Part shown: positions 54,871 through 63,764 of the stretch, piece after piece
Layout of the letters: every line of letters begins with the position of its first letter
How positions within the stretch are numbered: position 1 is the stretch's first letter
Assembly: GCF_008365385.1 (NCBI RefSeq)
Contig: NZ_QOVF01000003.1
Coordinates: 434,001 to 498,000 of the forward strand
Direction: 5' to 3'
Source of the DNA: Halopseudomonas laoshanensis
GTDB taxonomy: Bacteria > Pseudomonadota > Gammaproteobacteria > Pseudomonadales > Pseudomonadaceae
Length of the DNA stretch: 64,000 nucleotides
Position numbers and translations under genes: made by a program
Notes under the pieces: model-generated
What the model saw: the letters and a program-made list of their open reading frames with translations, nothing else
What the model was told of the DNA's origin: nothing
The model's database searches: none

Positions 54871-56019
54871 TTATCCTTCCTGGCCAGCGGCAGGTGCGGG
54901 CTCAGACACATTGCCTGCCGGCACCACCTTGACTTCGGCGCCAGGTTTGACGAACTGCAGGCCTTCGGTAATCAGCCGATCACCGTCATTCAGCCCTTCG
55001 CTGATCAGCCAACGATTACCCACCGTGCGTTCGGTGCGTACTTCGCGCAGCTCGACGATATTGTCGGCGTTGACTACCAGCGCCGTGGCCTGGCCTCTGG
55101 GTGTACGGGTAATCCCTTGCTGCGGCGCCAGAATGGCCTCCGAGCGGGTACCGGCAACCAGTTGGGCGTGCACGAACATACCCGGCAGCAGCATATTGTC
55201 CGGGTTGGGGAATACTGCGCGCAGGGTCACCGAGCCGGTGCCGGCGTCGACCGATACTTCAGAAAATTCCAGCGTGCCCTGATGCGGGTAAACGCTGCCG
55301 TCTTCCATTTGCAGGGTCGCCTGGGCCGCGTTGTCACCGGCCTTCTGCAGGCGACCTTCGTCCAGATCACGGCGCAGCGCCAGCAAGTCGCGGGCGGGTT
55401 GGGTTACGTCCACATAGATAGGGTCCAGCTGCTGAATAGTCGCCATTGCTGCGGCCTGGCCGTTGTTCACCAGCGCGCCTTCGCTGACCGCCGAGCGGCC
55501 GATACGCCCATCGATGGGCGCTCTGACCTGGGTATAACGCAAATCGATCTCGGCACGCTCCAGCGCGGCCTGGGTTTGCAGGCTGCTGGCGCGGGCTTCG
55601 TCATACTCCTGGCGGCTCACCGCGTGATCTTCGATCAGTTGCTCGTAACGGTCGCTGAGCGCTTTGCTGGATAAATGGGCGGCTTTTGCGCTGTTCAGGG
55701 CGGAGCGGTAGACCGACGCATCGATCTGGTACAGCTGCTCACCAGCCTTGACTTCGCTGCCCTCCTCAAACAGACGCTTCTGGATGATGCCGTCTACCTG
55801 GGGGCGCACTTCGGCCATGCGAAAGGCCGCCGTTCGGCCTGGCAGGTCCGTCGTCAACTCAAAGGGTTCGGCCGCCAGCGTCACCACGCCTACTTCCACA
55901 ACTTGCGCTGCGTCGGGCTGCTCGGCAGCCGGGGTGTCCTGCTGCCCGCAGGCGCTCAACAGCCCAATGACCGCCAGCAGTGGAAAGAGCGCGGTCCGCG
56001 CAGAAATCGGGCTAAGCAT
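54871..56019 (-). CDS. ttgA: RND periplasmic adaptor lipoprotein (TtgA/MexA-like)
   Basis: 382-residue membrane fusion protein. Signal peptide ends in lipobox LLSACGQQ, so the mature Cys is lipidated and anchored to the inner membrane. The mature body has the biotinyl-lipoyl halves ([24 protein letters not shown] and [24 protein letters not shown]), a helical hairpin and a beta-barrel. The ATG at 56019 is chosen because the signal peptide begins there; an upstream in-frame start would include the operator. It is the first gene of ttgABC. Confidence 0.94.
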   Translation of the reverse strand: MLSPISARTALFPLLAVIGLLSACGQQDTPAAEQPDAAQVVEVGVVTLAAEPFELTTDLPGRTAAFRMAEVRPQVDGIIQKRLFEEGSEVKAGEQLYQIDASVYRSALNSAKAAHLSSKALSDRYEQLIEDHAVSRQEYDEARASSLQTQAALERAEIDLRYTQVRAPIDGRIGRSAVSEGALVNNGQAAAMATIQQLDPIYVDVTQPARDLLALRRDLDEGRLQKAGDNAAQATLQMEDGSVYPHQGTLEFSEVSVDAGTGSVTLRAVFPNPDNMLLPGMFVHAQLVAGTRSEAILAPQQGITRTPRGQATALVVNADNIVELREVRTERTVGNRWLISEGLNDGDRLITEGLQFVKPGAEVKVVPAGNVSEPAPAAGQEG

Positions 56020-56088
56020 GAAAAAAATCCTCGAAGGATGCAGTGCGTGTACTGGTGGCCAGAAAAAAGTCAGGCCGAGTTGATGGGT

Positions 56089-56120
56089 AATATACTTACG
56101 TACATGAATGTTTGTAAATA
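56089..56120. promoter_or_regulatory. TtgR operator with overlapping divergent promoters
   Basis: TTAC, ACAT, ATGT and GTAA, each two bases apart, form a perfect interrupted palindrome (56096-56117), very close to the TtgR operator I recall from P. putida. On the minus strand TTTACA (56113-56118), 18 bases, TATATT (56089-56094) forms the ttgA promoter. On the plus strand TTGTAA (56112-56117), 17 bases, TAACAT (56135-56140) forms the ttgR promoter. TtgR bound here blocks both. Confidence 0.8.
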
Positions 56121-56210
56121 CCCATAACATTAGTTAACATAAATCGCTTGCGTGGCAGCCCCGGTAAATCAGGCTACACGAGCATCAATGATGACTGGAT
56201 GACAAAGCAG

Positions 56211-56846
56211 ATGGTAAGGCGGACGAAAGAAGAGGCGCAGGAAACCCGGAACCAGATACTGTCCGCGGCGGAGCTGTGCTTTTATCGCAAGGGTCTTTCG
56301 CGCACCTCGCTGGCAGAGATTGCCACTGCGGCCGGGGTGACGCGCGGCGCCATTTATTGGCACTTTCAAGACAAATCCGAACTGGTTGGAGCGCTGCTCG
56401 AACGCGTCAACATACCCTTGCAGCCGCTCAGTGAAGCCAGCCGCAGCCCCAACGAACCCGACCCTCTGGGGCGCCTGCGTGATTTGTTGGTCACCGTCTT
56501 CCGCCGCGCCGCGACTGACCCGGAGGTACGCCGCGTCAGCGAGATTCTATTTCACAAATGTGAGTACACCGAAGATCTCGGTAACCTGCGCCAATGGATG
56601 CAGGACTTCCGCCGGGAATATAACCACAATATTGAGTTAAGTCTGGGCAACGCGGTGGCCAAGGGGCAGTTGCCTGAAAAACTGGATTTGGTAGTCGCCA
56701 GCCGCTGCGTTCACGCCTTTATTACCGGCGTACTGGATCAGTGGTTGCTGGTGCCGGTGGGCCTGGATCTGGGCGCCAAGGCGGAAACCCTGGCCGACGG
56801 TATTCTGGATATGTTGCGGTTGAGCCCTGCGTTGCAGACGGCCTGA
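56211..56846 (+). CDS. ttgR: TetR family efflux repressor TtgR
   Basis: 211-residue TetR protein nearly the length of P. putida TtgR (210). The N-terminus MVRRTKEEAQETRNQIL is almost the TtgR one; HTH LAEIATAAGVTRGAIYWHFQDKSEL. The start at 56211 is chosen on this match; ATGs at 56199 and upstream are also in frame, and no strong ribosome-binding site decides between them. It is divergent from ttgABC with the operator between, so it should repress both and be released by pump substrates. Confidence 0.88.
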   Translation: MVRRTKEEAQETRNQILSAAELCFYRKGLSRTSLAEIATAAGVTRGAIYWHFQDKSELVGALLERVNIPLQPLSEASRSPNEPDPLGRLRDLLVTVFRRAATDPEVRRVSEILFHKCEYTEDLGNLRQWMQDFRREYNHNIELSLGNAVAKGQLPEKLDLVVASRCVHAFITGVLDQWLLVPVGLDLGAKAETLADGILDMLRLSPALQTA

Positions 56847-56866
56847 GCGGCCGCAGCTCTGAAGCT

Positions 56867-57526
56867 TTAGCAAACGCCAGCGTGCTGGGCTTCAATGGTC
56901 TGCAGGTAAGCGACCATGGCATGAATCAATTCCATCCGCAGTACGCGCTCCCGGTACTGATTATTTTCCTGCAGTGATTGCAACGCCCCGACCGGGATGT
57001 TGAAAAGCACGTAGCTGATCGTCTTCAGCAGCGCGGTGTCCAGTTTGGGCATGCGCAGTTCCAGTACCTTTTCATAGTTGGCCAGAATCGATAGCCGCAA
57101 GTCGGGCGCGCCTTCAATCTTGCTGCCCAGGGAGTTGCTGATGATGACCAGCATCTCAGGGTAGGTATCGACATATTGAAAGTATGGCCGGGCCAGGCTT
57201 TCGATTACCGCCTGAGGGCTCATATCGCGCCACTGAGCTGATGAAATCTGGTCAAGTTCGCGGGTAATGCCGTTCATTGCGGTGAGATGACGCTGACACA
57301 GGGCATCTATCACTGCGTCTTTATCCGGAAAGAAATGATACAGCGAGCCGATCGAGGTCTGGGCCCGTTTGGCCAGCTTGTGCATCGTCAGCTCACCCGG
57401 TCCCTCCTCCCATAACAAAATCGCACAGGCATCCAGCACCGCCTCCACCCGCGCACGGCCCCGTGTTTGCTGGGGGGTGCGGCTGGTTTTGCCGGGCGGT
57501 TCATTCTGGATGGATGTTCTGGTCAT
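56867..57526 (-). CDS. TetR family regulator
   Basis: 219-residue TetR protein with a basic N-terminal arm (KTSRTPQQTRGRAR), HTH MHKLAKRAQTSIGSLYHFFPDKDAVIDAL, and a ligand domain of the C-terminal TetR type (FQYVDTYPEMLVIISNSLGSK). It ends 20 bases from the ttgR stop (convergent) and lies 146 bases downstream of the amino-acid permease gene on the same strand. A 10-bp inverted repeat in that gap could be its operator. The ligand is unknown. Confidence 0.85.
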   Translation of the reverse strand: MTRTSIQNEPPGKTSRTPQQTRGRARVEAVLDACAILLWEEGPGELTMHKLAKRAQTSIGSLYHFFPDKDAVIDALCQRHLTAMNGITRELDQISSAQWRDMSPQAVIESLARPYFQYVDTYPEMLVIISNSLGSKIEGAPDLRLSILANYEKVLELRMPKLDTALLKTISYVLFNIPVGALQSLQENNQYRERVLRMELIHAMVAYLQTIEAQHAGVC

Positions 57527-57571
57527 GGGCAGTATCTGCGGATCGCTGAAAAATCAGCTCGGAGCATAGAG

Positions 57572-57612
57572 TATCGGGCAAGCAGCGACCAGTGCGGAAG
57601 CGTTGCCCGATA
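57572..57612. repeat. Inverted repeat between the permease and TetR genes
   Basis: TATCGGGCAA (57572-57581) and TTGCCCGATA (57603-57612) form a perfect 10-bp inverted repeat with 21 bases between, 31 bases centre to centre. It lies 46 bases upstream of the TetR start. There is no T-run, so an operator or regulatory hairpin is likelier than a terminator. Confidence 0.45.
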
Positions 57613-57672
57613 TGACCAGTCTCACCTGTGCCAAGGCACACCATCGCGTAGATAGCGACTGATATTGCGCCG

Positions 57673-59085
57673 TTACTGCTCCAATTCCCGGCGCATCGCT
57701 GCATCCGAGTAAGCCACGCCATAACGCTTGCGGGACCAGGCATACATGCCCAGACCGAGCAGCATCCAGCCGGCAAACACCACCCATTCCACTGGAAGTA
57801 AGGCCGCCGGGCTGCCGGGCATGTACAGAGTGATCATCCCGAGAGAGGCAATCAAGGCAATGCTGCCGACCAGCATGCCCGCCGGTACCTTGAAGGGGCG
57901 ATCCAGGTTCGGCTCTTTCCGGCGCAGCGCCAGGAAAGATAGCGCGACAAAGAAGTAGGCAATGACGATACCCAACCCACCGGCATCGACCAGCCAAACC
58001 AGTGCCGGGCGGCCGAAGAAGGGTGCGATGCTTGATAGCACACCGATCATCAGGATCGCATTCACGGGGGTTTTGTATTTGGGGTGCAGTTTGGCCAGGA
58101 ACGCCGGGAGCATGCCCGAATGCGCCAGGGCATAAATGGCTCTGGAGCCTCCGATATAGAACGCATTCCAGCTGGTGATGATCCCGGCAATCCCGGCAAA
58201 TACCATCAGTTTACCGGCCCAGGGTGCGTTGAATACCGCTTGCATTGCATCCGGCACGGCCAATGAACTCTGCGCCAGCGCAGCCGGTGTCAGCATCATC
58301 GAGGTACCGAAAATGATCAGCGCGTACCAGAATACCGCCATCAATACCGACAACATCAGCACGCGGCCGATTTCCCGGAAGGGTAGATTGATCTCTTCGG
58401 CCGCCTGCGGAATCACGTCAAAGCCAACGAACATGAACGGCACCATGATCATCACCATCATGATGCCGCCCACCACGCCGTTCTCTACACTGAACAGCGG
58501 GTCCATGGTCGCGCTGTCACCAGTAAACATGGCGCCGGTGATAAACATGATGCCCACGACCAGAATCAGCAGTGTCACCACCTTCTGCACCAGCGCCGCC
58601 ATGCGAATGCCCAGGTAGTTGATCCACATCATCACCAGTGAGCCGACGACCCCGACGGCGACCCATGTTGCCTCCACCTCCCAGCCGGCGACGGTCCACA
58701 GATGGCCGACTGAATAATTGGGGAACAGATGCTCGACTACTGTGGGCAATGCCACCGCCTCGAAAGACACTACGCTGATGTAACCGAGCACGATGCTCCA
58801 GGTACAGAGAAAGGAGGGGAAATGCCCCAATGAACGATAGCTATACACATGTTCGCCACCCACCTGGGGCATGGCCGAAGCCAGTTCCGCATACGTCAGG
58901 CCCACCAGCAGAATCGCGATGCCGCCAACCACGAAGGCGGTGATAGCGCCCAAACTGCCGGCAGACTGAATCCAGGATCCGGTCATCACAATCCAGCCCC
59001 AACCAATCATCGCGCCAAAAGCCAGGGCGAGTACGTCCTTGCGCGCGAGTACGCGCTCGAACTTGACCGCTACAGGATTACTCAT
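57673..59085 (-). CDS. APC family amino acid permease
   Basis: 470-residue transporter with about twelve helices. The first helix has the APC unwound-helix motif as LAFGAMIGWGWIVMTGSWI; later parts include GFDVIPQAAEEINLPFREIGR, a mark of the amino acid/polyamine/organocation superfamily. The substrate cannot be told. The ATG at 59085 is chosen because AAGGA lies 8 bases upstream; an ATG three codons earlier (59094) is in frame but too near that site. It may be co-transcribed with the TetR gene downstream. Confidence 0.87.
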   Translation of the reverse strand: MSNPVAVKFERVLARKDVLALAFGAMIGWGWIVMTGSWIQSAGSLGAITAFVVGGIAILLVGLTYAELASAMPQVGGEHVYSYRSLGHFPSFLCTWSIVLGYISVVSFEAVALPTVVEHLFPNYSVGHLWTVAGWEVEATWVAVGVVGSLVMMWINYLGIRMAALVQKVVTLLILVVGIMFITGAMFTGDSATMDPLFSVENGVVGGIMMVMIMVPFMFVGFDVIPQAAEEINLPFREIGRVLMLSVLMAVFWYALIIFGTSMMLTPAALAQSSLAVPDAMQAVFNAPWAGKLMVFAGIAGIITSWNAFYIGGSRAIYALAHSGMLPAFLAKLHPKYKTPVNAILMIGVLSSIAPFFGRPALVWLVDAGGLGIVIAYFFVALSFLALRRKEPNLDRPFKVPAGMLVGSIALIASLGMITLYMPGSPAALLPVEWVVFAGWMLLGLGMYAWSRKRYGVAYSDAAMRRELEQ

Positions 59086-59189
59086 CGGCGACATCCTTTT
59101 TGTTATGTTGCGTCGTGGTGAAAGTGCGCGCTTACTATCAGGATAGACTATCGCCATGGGTTCAACGTTCAGGACAAGGGGAATAACCG

Positions 59190-59495
59190 GTGCTTATTTT
59201 ACGAACGATGGCTGTTGTCGTTGGCATGCTGTTGGCGTCATCCGCCTGGGCGTCGATGCGCTGTGCGGACGGCATTCTGAGCACTGCGGAAGACATCCAG
59301 AGCGTACTGAGCAAGTGCGGTGAACCCGACAGCCGCGCCCGCGAGCCTGCCGAAGTGGATGGTTATGGCGCACTGGTACCCAACGCGGTGCCGGTCGAAC
59401 GCTGGGTCTATGGACCGCAGAACGGGATGTACTATCACTTGCGCTTTGTAGACGGACGTCTGGCGCAGGTGCGCAGTCGTCGCTCTCCGCAATAA
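59190..59495 (+). CDS. DUF2845 family exported protein
   Basis: 101-residue protein with a signal peptide (MAVVVGMLLASSAWA) and a mature domain typical of DUF2845: CADGILSTAEDIQSVLSKCGEPDS, then VERWVYGPQNGMYYHLRFVDGRL. Two Cys may form a disulfide. The GTG start at 59190 has AAGGGG eight bases upstream; an ATG at 59208 is the alternative. Function unknown. It is divergent from the permease gene. Confidence 0.82.
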   Translation: MLILRTMAVVVGMLLASSAWASMRCADGILSTAEDIQSVLSKCGEPDSRAREPAEVDGYGALVPNAVPVERWVYGPQNGMYYHLRFVDGRLAQVRSRRSPQ

Positions 59496-59571
59496 GCTCT
59501 CCGGGGGTCGTCAAGCTTCGGCTAAGCTCAGGTAAGGCTCAGCTTCCATCCAGTTCATGAGGAGACGCAGC

Positions 59572-59865
59572 ATGGAGCAATTCACTGGCGGTTGCCTGTG
59601 CGGCGACGTTCGCATCCTGGCGTCGGGACGGCCCTATCGAGTTGGGATTTGTCACTGCCTCGATTGCCGCAAGCATCATGGCGCGCTGTTTTACGCCTCG
59701 GCGGTGTTCCCGGCAGAGGCGGTAACGATCGAGGGCGAAACCCGCGACTATGCCGGAAGATTCTTTTGTCCCCGTTGTGGCTCCTCTGTTTTCGCGCGCA
59801 GCGATGACGAAATCGAAGTGCATCTGGGTTGTCTGGATAAACCTGACCAGCTGACGCCTACCTAG
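59572..59865 (+). CDS. GFA family protein, truncated by an amber codon
   Basis: 97-residue CENP-V/GFA-type zinc protein. Zinc ligands: GGCLCGDVR, CHCLDCRKHHG and FCPRCGSSVF. The ATG is behind GAGGAG. The frame ends at TAG (59863-59865) right after LTPT, but the next 32 codons in the same frame continue as ESWAIRRESWLPTF and LAKRYLRDR, which looks like the normal GFA C-terminus (where LTPT-Y-E-x-W is usual). So a Tyr codon seems to have become TAG. The zinc site is complete, but the C-terminal part is lost. It may be a pseudogene, a suppressed gene, or a sequencing error. Confidence 0.8.
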   Translation: MEQFTGGCLCGDVRILASGRPYRVGICHCLDCRKHHGALFYASAVFPAEAVTIEGETRDYAGRFFCPRCGSSVFARSDDEIEVHLGCLDKPDQLTPT

Positions 59866-59964
59866 GAAAGCTGGGCTATTCGCCGTGAGTCATGGTTGCC
59901 GACCTTTCCGTTGGCGAAGAGGTATCTGCGTGATCGGGAAGGGACGGGGCGGTCTGAGAGTTAA
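59866..59964 (+). other. Severed 3' part of the GFA gene
   Basis: In-frame continuation of 32 codons plus TAA (59962-59964), reading ESWAIRRESWLPTF, then LAKRYLRDR. Composition is protein-like, with Trp and Arg residues expected for the GFA C-terminus. With these the protein would be 130 residues, a normal GFA length. Confidence 0.6.
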
Positions 59965-60219
59965 GCTTGTATGGCTGACAAACTCTGTCCAAATACTTTG
60001 CGCGACTAAGGCGACGCGGCTGAGGCTCGCAATTTGTATGAGCGAGTAAAGGCTTCGAAAGCCGGTTTCATGACGCCTGGATTAAATCTTCCGGGCACCA
60101 TTCGACGAATTCAATTCCAGGGTCTACTGTTATTTTACCCGCATAAGCAGTGCGCGCCTTTTCCCTTTGAGACGACGATCGCGGCCCCTGTTGCTTGACA
60201 TCGCTTGCGGGTGATATCC

Positions 60220-60816
60220 ATGGCGAACTGCGACGAGTTGATCATCTGTGAACACTGCGATTGCGTGTTTGAAAGGGTTGCTCTCGCCAAGCATCAGACC
60301 GCCCTTTGCTCGCGCTGCGGTGGCGTGCTGCAGCGTGCCAGTGGTATGCCGATCGACCAGCGGCTTGCGCTGACGATTACCGCCGGCGTGCTCTGGATCC
60401 TGGCCAACTTTTATCCCCTCATGACCATCAGCCTGCAAGGGCAGAAAAACAGTGCCACGTTGTGGGATTCGGTGCTGGCGCTCAGCGTCGGGCCGATTAC
60501 GTTCATCGCGCTGGTAGCCGCTATCTCCATCATCATCGCCCCCATCTTTCAATTGCTCGGGCTGGCCTGGGTGCTCAGCTTCGCCCTGGCCCGCAAGCGT
60601 GCTCCGGGCTTCAAGCTGTGCATGCGCTGGCTCGAATCGCTGCGGCCCTGGAGCATGCTGGAGGTGTGTTTGCTGGGCGCGTTGGTAGCGGTATTCAAAC
60701 TCGCCGGCATGCTGGACGTGTTGCCAGGCGTCGGCTTGTTTGCGCTGGCCGCGCTCAGCGTGTTGTTGATCCCGGTTGCCGGTCGCGATGTGCGCGAGCT
60801 TTGGGACCTGCCTTGA
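60220..60816 (+). CDS. pqiA: Paraquat-inducible protein A, first half-gene
   Basis: 198-residue membrane protein with a zinc-ribbon (ICEHCDCVF and LCSRCGGVL) and four helices, the PqiA half-domain. Conserved marks: LALTITAGVLWILANFYPLMTI and LRPWSMLEVCLLGALVAVFKL. E. coli PqiA has two such halves in one protein; here each half is its own gene. It works with the MCE protein PqiB in lipid movement across the envelope. The start follows a weak GGGTGAT site; a TTG at 60205 is possible. The stop overlaps the next start. Confidence 0.88.
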   Translation: MANCDELIICEHCDCVFERVALAKHQTALCSRCGGVLQRASGMPIDQRLALTITAGVLWILANFYPLMTISLQGQKNSATLWDSVLALSVGPITFIALVAAISIIIAPIFQLLGLAWVLSFALARKRAPGFKLCMRWLESLRPWSMLEVCLLGALVAVFKLAGMLDVLPGVGLFALAALSVLLIPVAGRDVRELWDLP

Positions 60817-61457
60817 ACACGCCGACGCTAGCCAGCGACCTGAACCTTTGCCTCTGCCATAGCTGCGGCAAGAGCTGTGACATGTCCGGGCTACCCCTGT
60901 TCTGTGAGCGCTGCGGCGCCCCGCTGCACGCACGCAAGACCAACTCACTGTCGCGCTCATGGGCGTTCTTGCTGGCGTCACTGGTGTTTTACATCCCGGC
61001 CAATGTGCTGCCGGTGATGAACACCACCATGCTCGGCAATGGCGCCGACAGCACCATCATGAGCGGGGTATTGGACTTTTGGCAGCATGGCGCCTGGGAT
61101 ATTGCGCTGATCATTTTTATCGCCAGTATTGCCGTGCCGGGGGTCAAGTTCGCCGTCCTGTCGCTTCTACTGGTGACGGCGCAACGGGGCAGCTACTGGG
61201 CGCGCAGGGAACGCTCCAGGCTGTACCGCTTTATCGAGCTGATTGGCTACTGGTCGATGCTCGATGTGATCGTGGTCGCGCTGGTTGCTGCGCTGGTGAA
61301 ATTCCACGGCCTGGCGGATATCGAACCACGCGTGGGCATCCTGTTCTTTGGCCTGGTAGTGGTGTTTACCATGCTCTCGGCCATGAGTTTCGATCCACGC
61401 CTGATCTGGGAAAATCCGACACAGCGGGAGGTCGCGAATGGAATCGCAAGCCACTGA
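60813..61457 (+). CDS. pqiA: Paraquat-inducible protein A, second half-gene
   Basis: 214-residue protein with the second PqiA half. Two CxxC pairs (LCHSCGKSC and CERCGAP) and four helices, with the family marks FYIPANVLPVMNTTMLG, SYWARRERSRLYRFIELIGYWSMLDV and FGLVVVFTMLSAMSFDPRLIW. The start is the TTG at 60813, overlapping the previous stop (TTGA); no ATG fits before the zinc-ribbon. The end overlaps the pqiB start by 20 bases. Its length and order fit a split pqiA operon. Confidence 0.88.
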   Translation: MNTPTLASDLNLCLCHSCGKSCDMSGLPLFCERCGAPLHARKTNSLSRSWAFLLASLVFYIPANVLPVMNTTMLGNGADSTIMSGVLDFWQHGAWDIALIIFIASIAVPGVKFAVLSLLLVTAQRGSYWARRERSRLYRFIELIGYWSMLDVIVVALVAALVKFHGLADIEPRVGILFFGLVVVFTMLSAMSFDPRLIWENPTQREVANGIASH

Positions 61458-63084
61458 CGAATCTCGCCCCCCTGGCAATGCTGTCGTCAAAACCCGCCGC
61501 TTCAGGGTGTCGCTGGTGTGGATCGTGCCCATAGTGGCGGTACTGGTGGGTATTTCCTTGGTGGTGCATAACGTCTTGCAGGTTGGGCCCACGATCACGG
61601 TGACCTTCAAAACCGGCAGCGGCCTGACCGCGAACAAGACCCAGGTCAAATACCGCAATGTGGTGATTGGCTACGTCTCGGATGTGGCGTTGAGTGAGGA
61701 TCAGAGAAGCGTCAATGCCACCATTAAACTGGCCAAGGAAGCACAGAGCTTTACCCGCGCGGACTCACAGTTCTGGGTAGTGCGACCGCGCATTGGTGCC
61801 AGCGGTGTCTCCGGTATAGATACGCTGCTCTCCGGCGACTACATCGGCGCCGATATCGGCCAGTCGACTACCCTGGTAAAGCACTTCGAAGGCATGGAAA
61901 CGCCCCCGCCCATTACCTATGGTGAGCCGGGCAAGCGCTTTACCCTGCGCAGCACAGATCTGGGCTCGCTGGACATTGGCTCACCGGTTTACTACCGCAA
62001 GATTCCGGTCGGTCAGGTGGTGGCTTACGCTCTGGACGCTGACGGCAAAAGCGTCAGCATCGAAGTGTTTGTGCATGCGCCTAATGATGCCTATGTGACT
62101 AAAAACACCCGCTTCTGGAATTCCAGTGGTATCGACGTCAGGCTGGATGCCAACGGCTTTGCGGTACAAACCGAATCCTTCTCGTCCATTTTGATGGGCG
62201 GCATTGCCTTCCGCGCTCCAGACTACAGCCCCAATGATCAACCGGCCGAAGAAAACAGCGGCTTTGAGCTGTTCGATGACCAACAGGCTGCTTTGGCTCC
62301 ACCCGACGGCAAAGCTCAGTATCTGAGCCTGCGTTTCGACCAGGCATTGCGCGGACTAAAGGTGGGTGCTCCGGTCGAATTTCTTGGCATCGACATCGGC
62401 AGAGTGGTGACGGTCAACCTGGACTTCGACCCGTCAGAACGCAGCTTTCCGTTAGAGGTAGGCATTGTGATTTATCCGCAGCGCCTTGGCCTGGCACACG
62501 CAAAAATGCTTAAGGCGCTCAATCATGACCCCAACGATGAAGCCGCCGGTGTTCGGCTTATGGGCAGCTTTATTGATAACGGGCTGCGAGCGCAGGCACG
62601 TAGCGGAAACCTGCTGACTGGTCAGCTGTTTATCTCGCTCGATTTCTATCCGAATGCAGAGAAAGTGGTGTTTGATCCGAGCGCACGTCCGGTGACCATC
62701 CCCACCATTCCAGGCGACTTCGAACAGGTGCAGGAACAGTTGCAGTCTGTGGTCGAGAAGATCAGCAATCTGCCGCTGGACCGCATTGCGGGGAACCTCG
62801 ATAGCAGCCTGGTCGAGTTGCGCCAGGTGCTGGCGCAGATCAACGCCAGCACCTTGCCTGGAGTTACCTCCACCTTGACCGAAGCCAGCAAAGCCCTGGA
62901 GTCGGCCAGCTCGACCCTCGCCGAGGACTCTCCGCAACGGGAACAGCTGACGCAAATGCTGGAGGAGCTAGGTCGTACCTCGCGCTCCCTGCGTGAGCTA
63001 TCGGAGTATTTGGGACGTCATCCGGAGTCGCTGATTCGTGGCCGACCGGAGAATGCGGCGCCGCTGCGAGCGCCGTCCAATTGA
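61438..63084 (+). CDS. pqiB: MCE-domain lipid transport protein PqiB
   Basis: 548-residue protein with one N-terminal membrane helix (FRVSLVWIVPIVAVLVGISLVV) and three MCE domains in the periplasm, the first with VTFKTGSGLTANKTQVKYRNVVIG. A C-terminal coiled-coil-like helix (about 430-530) is typical of PqiB, whose stacked MCE rings and long helices form a tunnel between membranes. It starts inside the pqiA end and is followed by pqiC 17 bases later. Confidence 0.93.
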   Translation: MESQATDESRPPGNAVVKTRRFRVSLVWIVPIVAVLVGISLVVHNVLQVGPTITVTFKTGSGLTANKTQVKYRNVVIGYVSDVALSEDQRSVNATIKLAKEAQSFTRADSQFWVVRPRIGASGVSGIDTLLSGDYIGADIGQSTTLVKHFEGMETPPPITYGEPGKRFTLRSTDLGSLDIGSPVYYRKIPVGQVVAYALDADGKSVSIEVFVHAPNDAYVTKNTRFWNSSGIDVRLDANGFAVQTESFSSILMGGIAFRAPDYSPNDQPAEENSGFELFDDQQAALAPPDGKAQYLSLRFDQALRGLKVGAPVEFLGIDIGRVVTVNLDFDPSERSFPLEVGIVIYPQRLGLAHAKMLKALNHDPNDEAAGVRLMGSFIDNGLRAQARSGNLLTGQLFISLDFYPNAEKVVFDPSARPVTIPTIPGDFEQVQEQLQSVVEKISNLPLDRIAGNLDSSLVELRQVLAQINASTLPGVTSTLTEASKALESASSTLAEDSPQREQLTQMLEELGRTSRSLRELSEYLGRHPESLIRGRPENAAPLRAPSN

Positions 63085-63101
63085 ATGAAGGAGCATCGCC
63101 C

Positions 63102-63674
63102 ATGGCTTTTCCACGGAAGATCATGCTCGCCGCCGCGGTGCTGCTGCTGGCTGCTTGCCGCAGTGATCCTATTCAGTTCCACACCCTGTCGCCCACTTCG
63201 ACTTCGGCCCAGTCAGCCAGCGCCGTTCAGAGGGGCAATGTTGAGGTGCAGATCGAAACCATCAGTATACCGCCTCAGGTGGACCGGCAGCAGATTGTCG
63301 TGCGCCAAAGCGACAGCAGTCTGGCCATTCTGGAGGGCCACTGGTGGGGGGCGAGCCTGGTGGATGAAATGCGCAGTGCCCTGGCGCAGCAATTACCCGA
63401 TCAAGGCGCCGCACGCAAGGTTTCGGTACGCCTGGATGTCCAGCGTCTGGATTCGCTCCCCGGGCAGTACGCGCTGATTGACGTCAATTGGCGTCTGCGA
63501 GATCTGGACACTGATGCCAGGCCACTGTTGTATTGCCGCAGCAGGCTGCAGACAGCTGCGGGCGTAAGCATTGACGAGATCGTGATCGCCCATCAACAGA
63601 ATTTGCGGCAACTGGCCGCGGAAATCACACAAGCGGCCAGCAACACAGCCTGGCGCTGTTCATCAAGCTCATAA
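63102..63674 (+). CDS. pqiC: Outer membrane lipoprotein PqiC
   Basis: 190-residue ABC-type transport auxiliary lipoprotein. Lipobox LLLAACRS; mature part with FHTLSP at the start, typical of PqiC/YmbA, VEVQIETISIPPQVDRQQIVVR and WRLRDLDTDARPLLYC. The ATG at 63102 follows AAGGAG; a longer start at 63081 lacks support. PqiC anchors the PqiB tunnel at the outer membrane. It is the last gene of the operon. Confidence 0.88.
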   Translation: MAFPRKIMLAAAVLLLAACRSDPIQFHTLSPTSTSAQSASAVQRGNVEVQIETISIPPQVDRQQIVVRQSDSSLAILEGHWWGASLVDEMRSALAQQLPDQGAARKVSVRLDVQRLDSLPGQYALIDVNWRLRDLDTDARPLLYCRSRLQTAAGVSIDEIVIAHQQNLRQLAAEITQAASNTAWRCSSSS

Positions 63675-63764
63675 GAAAAAGTGAGCGTATTTTTGCGCGG
63701 TGCATTTTGAGGTGCTGGGGGAAAGATCAGTTATCTACAACCCTTACTTAACAGGTAATACATC

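Noticed and set aside
59965-60219. A small gene or RNA between the GFA and pqiA genes
   Set aside because: Only short frames without start signals and a 5-bp hairpin; nothing supports a gene.
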